The position numbers were made by a program, and so were the translations under genes. DNA of 49,037 nucleotides. It comes from Stenotrophomonas maltophilia. GTDB taxonomy: Bacteria > Pseudomonadota > Gammaproteobacteria > Xanthomonadales > Xanthomonadaceae. Of this stretch, positions 1 through 8,000 are shown piece after piece. The notes below the pieces were generated by a model. That model was not told where the DNA came from. It did no database searches and worked only from the letters and a program-made list of their open reading frames with translations. Location of the stretch: the NCBI GenBank assembly GCA_002387845.1, contig DGLB01000042.1, forward strand, positions 1 to 49,037, written 5' to 3'. Within the stretch, counting starts at the first letter, position 1, and each line of letters opens with the position of its first letter.

Positions 1-82
1 GCAGGGTGACGCATGATCTGCGTCGTAGAAGCGCGTCTGCGTTCCAGGGTCATGCCCTATAGCAGCGATCAGCGTCATCGGC

Positions 83-105
83 GGTCGTCTGTCGAGCGAC
101 CCTAC
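83..105 (-). repeat. GTAG-type REP-like palindrome
   Basis: On the minus strand this reads GTAGGGTCGCTCGACAGACG followed by ACC: a GTAG head and a GGTCG/CGACC stem. Close relatives lie at 22353-22377, 22472-22495 and 34430-34455, all with GTAG, a G/C-GTCG stem and a similar middle. It is probably a REP/SMAG-class element; the family assignment is from memory of Stenotrophomonas genomes. Confidence 0.6.
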
Positions 106-119
106 CAGTTTCCCAGCGC

Positions 120-169
120 GTCGCAACACGTCGCAACACATCCCAGAACATCCCAACACATCCCAACAC
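120..169 (+). repeat. Five tandem ~10-bp units
   Basis: Two copies of GTCGCAACAC (120-139) are followed by ATCCCAGAAC and two copies of ATCCCAACAC (140-169). The period is one helical turn. Function is unknown; iteron-like protein binding or simple slippage are both possible. Confidence 0.55.
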
Positions 170-407
170 GTTGCGCTGCGTCGCTTGGGTTGATTGCGTC
201 GATCTTCGAGCGTCGCGCAGAACATTTTTTCCCACGCACTTCAATGTACGAACAACGTCGCAAATCGCGCAGAACGCACCAGGACATCCGGTGTCACAGG
301 CCATTCCCGACATGTTTCGTGTTGCAGCACACAACCGCGTCGACACCCGATAGACGCAGCCTATTTCCATCTCGCAACGACATCGCACACGCTTTCCGGA
401 CGGGGCG

Positions 408-550
408 TCGAAACCCCAACAGGTACGGTATGTGTGTCCCGAGTCGGGAGGGTGGCTAATACAACACCCTCAATGGGGGAATACGCCCGCCGTTTTCTAC
501 TGTACCTGTACGGTTTCGAACCTCCCGACCCCTTGCCATCCGGCAAGGGG
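408..550 (+). ncRNA. Candidate structured leader RNA with possible pseudoknot
   Basis: Several long complementary segments nest here. 408-415 pairs with 512-519 (8 bp, TCGAAACC/GGTTTCGA). 420-430 pairs with 498-508 (11 bp, one G-U). 443-451 pairs with 521-529 (9 bp, GTCGGGAGG/CCTCCCGAC); because 521-529 lies outside the first helices, this pairing would be a pseudoknot. A 7-bp hairpin (448-454/465-471) competes with it. A 9-bp stem with a 4-nt loop follows at 529-550, then AGGAG at 561-565 and an 18-codon ORF. The layout suggests a cis-regulatory RNA for the downstream RHH gene, but a replication-origin-like structure or stand-alone ncRNA is equally possible. No family is recognised. Confidence 0.5.
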
Positions 551-572
551 AACTACCGGAAGGAGAATCACG

Positions 573-629
573 ATGCAGATGCAGTTCGCAGGCACGTTCG
601 AAACCCCCAGCAGGAGGCACACCCCATGA
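573..629 (+). CDS. 18-aa upstream ORF coupled to the RHH gene
   Basis: ATG at 573 has AGGAG seven bases upstream. The product, MQMQFAGTFETPSRRHTP, ends in TGA at 627-629, overlapping the ATG at 626 of the next gene (ATGA). Its position between a structured leader and a regulator, and the stop/start overlap, fit a leader peptide or translational coupling ORF. The peptide has no recognisable function. The strong SD and the coupling are direct observations; the regulatory role is inferred. Confidence 0.45.
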   Translation: MQMQFAGTFETPSRRHTP

Positions 630-826
630 GCAAAGACGTCGTGATGCGCGTACACCTGCCGCATGAGCAGCGCTGCCAGTTCCGCGAAGCCGCGCGCCGT
701 TCCAAAACCCACCCGTCGAACGCGCTGAAGAAGCTGGTACACGCCTACATCGAGCTGGACAAGGAACCGACCACGGTGCAGGTCACCGTGACGGTCGGCA
801 ACGCAAGCGACAATAACAGCGCGTAA
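626..826 (+). CDS. Small ribbon-helix-helix DNA-binding protein
   Basis: The product has 66 residues, with a perfect AGGAGG Shine-Dalgarno at 612-617 placed eight bases before ATG 626. Residues 5-11 (VVMRVHL) resemble the RHH beta strand, residues 13-27 (HEQRCQFREAARRSK) helix A, and residues 30-46 (HPSNALKKLVHAYIELD) helix B with the usual Ser at its start. This is the CopG/Arc/MetJ-like fold used by small repressors, antitoxins and relaxosome or phage regulators. A beta-prone tail (VQVTVTV) follows. No toxin gene is next to it: the downstream gene is convergent. It is therefore more likely a stand-alone regulator, perhaps a remnant of a mobile element, whose synthesis is governed by the structured leader. 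Fold call fairly firm, role unknown. Confidence 0.75.
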   Translation: MSKDVVMRVHLPHEQRCQFREAARRSKTHPSNALKKLVHAYIELDKEPTTVQVTVTVGNASDNNSA

Positions 827-833
827 CCCGGCG

Positions 834-1847
834 TTACGGGGTGGCGGCCAGCAGGGCCTTCAGGATCGCCTCTGAACGCCGCTGGCCGTACCCCTTTCCG
901 TAGGCGCTGGAGGTGATGGCCACCACCATCTGCCGGCTGGGTATCACGTAAATCTTGTTGCCGCCGTTGCCGGAGGCAAAGCGCACTGGCACCTGGGTGC
1001 CGTTGATGTCGTGGGACTTGGCGTACCAGTAGTAGCCGTACCCGTCCGCATACGGATCGCTGTCGCCAATGGCCACATGTGGGGTCAGCGCATCGTGCAG
1101 CCACGCCGCGCTGACAATGCGCCTGCCGTGGTGCATCCCGTCGTTTCGCACCATTTCGCCAAGGACGGCGAAGTCGCGCGCGCGCAGTGACAGGTTACCC
1201 TGCCCTTTGGTGATGCCGGAAGCGTCACGCGCCCACTGCCAACGCTGGATGCCGAGCGGCGCGAACAGGTACTGGCGCGCGAACGCGTCCATCGGCTTGC
1301 CGGTCGCTTCGGTCACCACCACGCCGGCCACATAGCTGGTCAGCGAGTTGTAGCGGTACATCGTGCCCGGCGGCGCAGCGCGCGGCACCTTCAGCACGAA
1401 CGCTTTCGGGTCGCCGGCCTCATCCATGCGGTCTTCGTTGCCGGGCGACGTCGCGTCCTCGTCGTCGGCCGCCAGCCCCGAACGCATGCTCAGCACGTCG
1501 CGCAATGCCACCGGGCCAATCGCGCTTCCCGCCGCCTGCTTCCAGTAGCGCTGGACCGGCTGGTCGATCTGCAGCCGGCCTTGATCGCGGGCGATACCGA
1601 CCAGCAACGCGGTGACGCTTTTGCCGGCCGAGCGCACGTCGTGCAGCTCATCGCGCTTGGCCCCGTTGTAGTAGCGCTCGGCCACCACCTGCCCCTGCTG
1701 CATCACGACCACCGCGCGCAGGTCGGGATGCTCGGTCTGGTCCCAGCGCGCGAGTACGGCGGTCAATGCCTCCGAAGGCGGGGCCGGCGCAGCGTGTGCG
1801 CCGAGGGCAGATACAGCAGTCAACAGCAGGCACGACAGACGCAGCAT
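834..1847 (-). CDS. Exported serine hydrolase, class C beta-lactamase-like fold
   Basis: 337 residues. The N-terminus (LRLSCLLLTAVSALGAHA) is a clear signal peptide, so the enzyme is exported. The nucleophile motif SAGK (Ser73-x-x-Lys76) sits at the start of a helix. A second active-site motif, YRYNS (164-168), corresponds to the Tyr-x-Asn/YNS element of this superfamily. A glycine-rich SGNGGN near residue 295 occupies the place of the KTG box. This pattern fits the esterase, D-aminopeptidase and 6-aminohexanoate-dimer-hydrolase type better than a true AmpC, which normally carries KTG. The substrate cannot be deduced. The gene is transcribed away from the giant toxin-like gene and convergently with the RHH gene, so it stands alone. 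Confidence 0.85.
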   Translation of the reverse strand: MLRLSCLLLTAVSALGAHAAPAPPSEALTAVLARWDQTEHPDLRAVVVMQQGQVVAERYYNGAKRDELHDVRSAGKSVTALLVGIARDQGRLQIDQPVQRYWKQAAGSAIGPVALRDVLSMRSGLAADDEDATSPGNEDRMDEAGDPKAFVLKVPRAAPPGTMYRYNSLTSYVAGVVVTEATGKPMDAFARQYLFAPLGIQRWQWARDASGITKGQGNLSLRARDFAVLGEMVRNDGMHHGRRIVSAAWLHDALTPHVAIGDSDPYADGYGYYWYAKSHDINGTQVPVRFASGNGGNKIYVIPSRQMVVAITSSAYGKGYGQRRSEAILKALLAATP

Positions 1848-2035
1848 GGCGACGCTCCTGGACCGGAATGCCGCTGACCCTACGGGCTTGGCGCGGTGCC
1901 TGCCCCTGCCATTGGTCCTGTAAACCTTTTTGGCACAGGCATTTCAAGCCCTTCGCGAACTTTTCTGATTATTCCTATTAAGCGTGCGCCCTGCTGCGGT
2001 GATCGTACGCGCCCCCTCCGCGCGGCATTCGTACG

Positions 2036-5000
2036 ATGAATCACACCTCCCCCGCCTCCCCTGCCACCTCGGCCCCACGCTCTGCGGCGTCGTTATCGCG
2101 CCCGGATCCGCTGCAGGAGTTACCGCCGGCGGTACCCGGTCCTTCCCGGCTGCATCACCTGCATAACCGGGAGGGCATGGTGCCGCCCGTCGTGATCCCC
2201 TCCCCCACTTTCCCTTCGATGCAAGGATTGATTGGCGCACCCGCGACGCAGTTCGAGCTGCTGTCGCACCTGCTGGTCACAGGACCGGTCACCCTGGATC
2301 TGCTGCAGACGATGCTGGCCGCCGAGGTCGCCGGCACACCGCTGTCCTGCCTGCTGGGCGATCACCTGGCTGCACGCTGCGAGCTGCCGGCAACGATGCC
2401 GGCGGCCGAGCAACAGGCGTGGCGCGACGTGCTGCTGCATGCGCTGCGGCTGCCTGCATTGCAGTGGGAAGTGGCCATGCTGGACCTGCGCCGCCGCTTG
2501 AGCCATGCGCAGGCGCAGACACACCCGCTGCTCACCACACTGCGTGATGCGCTGTATCGGCCGCAGCGCATGGAACGGCATGCATGGCAGGCGCTGCTGG
2601 CCGCCGAACCTTTCAAAGACAGTCACGCACTGGCGCTGGAACACCAGAAGCAGGAACTGCCCCACAGCAACATGCAGGCGCGCTGTGATTGGGCAGCCTC
2701 GCAGTTGCGGGCCCTGGCCCCTCAGGCCGACAACGCCGCTGTGCAGACCGCGCTTCGCGCCATGCGCCAACGCGAACAGCAGGAGCAGGGCCTGCTGGAT
2801 GCGCGCGTGGGCCTGCAACACCTGGTTGAAGGCAACGCCGCGTCCCTCAGCTCGATTGAACCCAACTCGCCGTTGGCGGCGGCGGCCGGCACTGCGCCGC
2901 TGGTCAACGCTGATGCGCTGCCCGCGACCTGCGCGCTGGGTACCTTGATGGTTCAGACGGCCCGCTCAGCGACCTGGGCCCACGAGCCGGCGGTGACGCC
3001 GGTAGGCCGCTTCGACACCGCCGTGCATGCGCTGACCTCGGCGCTGTACTTCCCGTTGAACCTGATGCACGTCGGCCAGGCGATGGCCGCCTGGGGCCGA
3101 CGCGTCACCGTGGACACCTGCATGCCCGCCCCGGGTGATGTGCCGGCGCACACCCATGCCGAGGCGGTGACGGTCTGGCGCGAGGCAGTCGGCGGCCTGA
3201 TCCGTCACACCCCCGCTCTACCCGCACCCGACAGCACCGCGCTGATTCCCTGCGCTTCCCAGACGCACTTTGTGGCCGGCCTGCACGGGGAGCAGGCGGC
3301 GCAGATCGTGGACTTCGTGCGCCGGCAGCAACCGCAGGCTGTGAGCGCAAAGCAGGCACTGGACGCATTCGCCCACCTGTTCGGCAGGGCCGTCGTCGAC
3401 ACCGCAGCAACAACCTCAACGGTGGAGATGGCCGCAAATCCGAACCCGACGCGGCTTGCCACCGCGTGGCTACACCCACGGGCACGGGCCGGTGCGTTGA
3501 CCGATGAAGGCCAGGCCGCTCCCCTTGGCCTGACAACCCCGACGCTTTTGCCCGGAGCCGGCGCGCAGTTCTTCGCGCAGATGGCTGGCCCCGTGCCGCT
3601 GCTGCTGATGCAGGGATTGATCGACCACATTCCTGCCCGCTCATGGTGGCACGCGATCCCGGGGTATACCGCGCGTTCCGCGCAGGGGCTGCTGCTGTCC
3701 ATCAACGACCTGTTCGCGCAGGGGGGCGAGCACCTGTACGGAAGACCGCCGGATGCCGACGCGCTGGAGCGCTTCTTCGGCACCACGCAGGGCATCGCTC
3801 TGTTCGATGCCATCAGCCAGCTGCCGGAGTTGTCGACCTGGCAGGAGTATGAGATCGAACGCGGCGGCGTGGAGGCGCAGATCTATGTGTTCATGCGCAT
3901 GCTCAAGCAGCTGATGCGCGCGGTGCACGCGCGGACGGAAAGCACGCGTGACCCGGTGCACTCACAGGCCGAGCACGACGCCCATTACGCGCTGGCGCGC
4001 ATCGGCCTGGCCGCCGGCGCGCTGCTGATGGAGTACGACGACAAGGTGCCGGATGCTGGCCGCACGTTCTTCCAGCGCGTGGTGGAAAAAACCCGACCGC
4101 CGGCGCTGCATCGGCCCACGCCGATCAACGCCACGATGATCGAGCAGCACGCGGAGCGGATGGGGATTGCCCGGCCCATGTTCTGCCCGCCGGTCGGAAC
4201 GCCGGAGCTGCGCCAATGGTGGGTGGAGCCTGCTGACCCGCTGCTGGGCGAGGATGGATTCGAGGCGCTGAGCGACGCCGGCCGCTGCCTGGCGCAGATT
4301 GCGGAAGTCTACAGCCGCTCACTGCATGGCAATCCGCCGGCGCACTGGCGCGAGGTGATGCCCACGATGAACGATTGGCGGGTACTGGCCGACCGCATGG
4401 TGGGGCGTCGTACGATGACCCCCACCTGGGAAAGCGCGGTGGGCGTGTACTTCCACGGTGCCGCCGGCATGTTGAGCGAATGGCGGCGACGACAGCAGGA
4501 CCACCCCCTCAGCCCGGACGAGCTGGATCTGGGCGTGCACCTGCGACGCCTGATCGAACCGCTGCAGCAGCTGTACAGCCAGCTGGAGCTGCCGTTGCAG
4601 GACGCCGACCCCTGGTATGAGGACAGCCTGGAGCACTTCCATGCCTTCTATCAACGGGTGGGTCAGCAACTGTCCGCGCCCGATCAACCCGCGAGTGAAT
4701 CGAGCGACGCGGCACCGCCACTGCCGCTGCAGCACTGGCTCGACGCACACACCGGGCATGCACTGGCGCAGGCGATCTGTCCGGCCGGCGCGCTCAGCCT
4801 GCGCGACGGCCTGGCCAACGCGATCCAGCACGCCCTCATCTCCAGCAACGGTGCCGGCCGCGGCAAGTTGGATGCCTGGGCGCTGATCATGCAGGGGCCG
4901 CACCTGTTGCAGCGGTGGCTGGACAGCGCGGCAGGCCACACCGCTGTTGCCCGCTGGGTGGACGCGATGAGGGACAGCGCGGTGCGCAGCGGCGCGGTGG

Positions 5001-8000
5001 ACAAGAAAGAGCACGCCGACTGGCAGGTGCACGCGGCGTTGCTGCGCAAGGCCGTGCTGTCCCAGCTGCCGCCCGGTCTGCAGCAGAAGATCGTGGCACT
5101 GTTGGAGGTACCGACCCTGTTCGCCGGCGGCGCGGCACCGGTACTGACCCTGGCACAGGCGCTGGGCGAAGCCGACCCGCTGCTGCTGCGCGACCCCGGG
5201 CAGGCGTTGTTGCTGGCATTGGCGCTGCTGCCCATGGAAGCCCCTGCGAGTGCGCAACGCATGGCGCTGGGCTTCCCGCTGTGGCCGCTGCACTCATCTG
5301 AAGCAGCGGCTACCAATGGCACCGGCCTGCTGCTGGAACGCTGGTTCCATCAACCTGCTCCGCTGCCGCTGATCTTTCCGCTGGACACCTCCGCCCTGCC
5401 CGACCTGCACACACTGCTGCAGCGCTGGGGGCTGGATGTGCTGCATGACCCGGATCCAGACAGGGCCCTGCCACCGGCTGAGCTGTGGGACCTGATGTCA
5501 CGCACACAGGGGTTCGCGCAACTGGGTCAGCAACTGCTGGATCAGACCGACTGGGCCGGCGCGCAGGAAAACAACCCGGCGTCGCCGCAGGGTGCACAGA
5601 TCATCGTCGCGCAGGCGCTGCTTGAACACTACGTCGGCCACGCGCAGATCGACGCACTGCGCGCCGACGTGAACAACCCGGCAACTGTGCACCGTACCTT
5701 CGTCCAATGGCAGGCGCACGTGGCCGCCGTGCTGGCCAAACGCCATCCGCACGTACCGGCGGCGGCTCGCGACCTGCTGCAATGGCTGCTGCTGAGCGAA
5801 GTCCAGCAACCGGCACTGCTGGTGCGAAACATACCGGAAGGACTCAGCCCCACCTCGCTGGCAGGCAGCGCCTTCCTGCACAGCGTTGCGCTGTTGGAGG
5901 CACTGCAGCCCGGTGCCAGCGGGCGCGTGAGCTACGTGCAGGTGGCCGGGCTGGCCGCCGCCCTGTCGGCCCCGTCGCCGCAATCCAGTGCACACGATGC
6001 CCTGCATGCCAGCTGGGCGCGCGCCATGCTGCATCCAGCGCTGCTGTACGCCGTCGCACATGGGCAGCTGCCGGGAGTGATCCGGCTGGACCAGGTGACG
6101 CCGGAACAGGCCAGCCGGGCGCTCGACTACCTCAAGAAGGCACAGGACGCGTACGCGGCGCATCTGGCATTGATTGCCCAGCCCCCCCCGACGCGCCGGC
6201 AGATCGCCGAACAGAAGCTCAAGCAGACCGGGCTGGACCCGGCGCTGTGGTCGTTGCCGGTCGACAAGATCGGAACCCTTGTACTGGGCGCGCACGGCAT
6301 CACCGCCGGTACCACCTTGAAGCGGCAGGAAGACGTGCTGTCGCTGGTGATTCCGGAGGGGAGCAGCACGCTGGAGGGCTCGGTGAAGGCGCTGCTGAGC
6401 GTGAGCGACTCCCTGCTCGACCTGATCGCCGCTGATGCCTATCTTTGCGCGAGGCAGTCGACCACCCTGCAGCGATTCGACGCGGCATTCGCGATGTACC
6501 GCACCGCAGTGGAACAGGGTCTGGCCGGACTGATTGACGACCTGCTGTCGTCGCTTCCCCCCGACGACCAGACCGTGCTGCGCACCGGCCCATGCACGCC
6601 TCTGCAGGTTCACGCGTTCGGCCAGGACGCCACCCAGGGCCTGCTGCTGCGCTGCCAGCCGGACGGTAGCGCGGAACCGGTGTACTTCGAGATCCTGCCG
6701 CGCGCCGGGCTGATCCGGCGTGCGGTGATGGACCCGCACCTGGGTCCGTGCGTGGACGCACAGGGCCTGATCGACGGCAGCATTGCCATCCATCGGGCGG
6801 ACCGGCTGGCCGCGGTGAGTGACCTGCAACTGACCCCGTTGGCAGGCGCGATGCGCTTGTGTGACTCAGACGCCATGCAGTTGCTGGCGGCGGCCGCTGC
6901 CAAGCTGCTGTGGGACGCACGCCTGGATGCGGTCAGGAAGCTGGAACTCAGTCACCACACGCCATTGGAGCAGGTGCTGGACAAGGAAGAAGCGTTCCTG
7001 AAAAAAGCCGCCGAGTTCACGATCCCCTTCTTCGCCTGCGGCGAGGACCTGATGAGTGGCGAAAAGGGCAAGGCCGCACTGGATTGTGGCGTCGACGTCC
7101 TGAGCAATCTGATTCCCGGCGCAACGTTCGCCGGCAGCATGGTGCGCATCGTGGCCGAGGCTGGCACGCATACCGTGGTTTCGCTGGCCACGCATACCGG
7201 CGAGGCGCTCGGAAAACTGGCCGGCGAGCTGTTGCGCAACAGCGGTGCCGGGCTGATCCATGACCTGGGCAAAGGTGCGCTGCGGTTGGGCGGCCAGGCG
7301 TGGACGCAGGCGCTGCGCGGTGCCGGTTGGCTGCACGGTGTGCTGCGCGGCGAACGCGCACTGGGCGCGGCGGCGCACAGCGTGGAGGCCGACGTCGCGG
7401 TCGGCGCGGCCACGCAGGAACTGCTGACCTCACTCGAGATTGATTTCGAGCTTGAGGACGCCACGCTGGCGGTGGGCCAGGTCAATGCCGGGCCGATGAC
7501 GCTGATGACCAGCGGACCAGACGGCTGGTACCGTTTCGATCCCATCGCCGGTGCCGCCTACGGACCGCCACTGCAGCAGGTGAGCCTGGTCACGCCGCTG
7601 CCGGAGTTCATTCCCGGTCAACTCGTGGAGGACGGCGTACGCCTGCAACTGGGCGACGCCACCGATGCACGCTTCGTTGAGCGTGGCGACCACCAGTGGG
7701 AAGTCTGGATAGGCGACGCGCCCTATCTGCTGGATCCCAGCGACGGCGCGCTGCGCCTGCGCGAGGTGCATGGCGGCGAGATCGGCGAGCTGCAGGAGCT
7801 GGATGCCAGCGGCTGCCGGGTGCCGCGCGGCGTGGAGGGCGTGGAGCAACCCGCAGGCTGCAGCCGACCGACCCAGCTGCGCTTCGTGCCGGACCGACTG
7901 GTGCCGCTGCCGGACTCGCCCAGCCCGGACCAGCTGGTGCCGCATGCGTTCGGCTACCGCAGCTACAGCCCGTCCGAGGTGACGCCGATGGAGGGGCTCA

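Larger units (their letters stand above)
1..407. other. Gene-poor stretch, no supportable CDS
   Basis: Several open frames cross this stretch on both strands, but they overlap one another, have arginine- and cysteine-rich shadow-like composition and lack ribosome binding sites, so none is called. What is visible is a GTAG-type palindrome (83-105) and a 10-bp-periodic repeat (120-169). A structured leader starts at about 408. Confidence 0.6.

Noticed and set aside
120..169. CRISPR-like array
   Set aside because: Units are about 10 bp and contiguous with no spacers, and no cas genes are present.
13..459. 148-codon frame at the window start
   Set aside because: Overlaps several other open frames on both strands, has no SD, and is Arg/His-rich with no recognisable fold.
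626..826. Antitoxin of a toxin-antitoxin pair
   Set aside because: The fold fits, but no toxin-sized partner is co-directional and adjacent; the next gene is a convergent exported hydrolase.
834..1847. True AmpC beta-lactamase conferring resistance
   Set aside because: SxxK is present but no KTG box is seen and the family is broad; esterase or peptidase activity is at least as likely.
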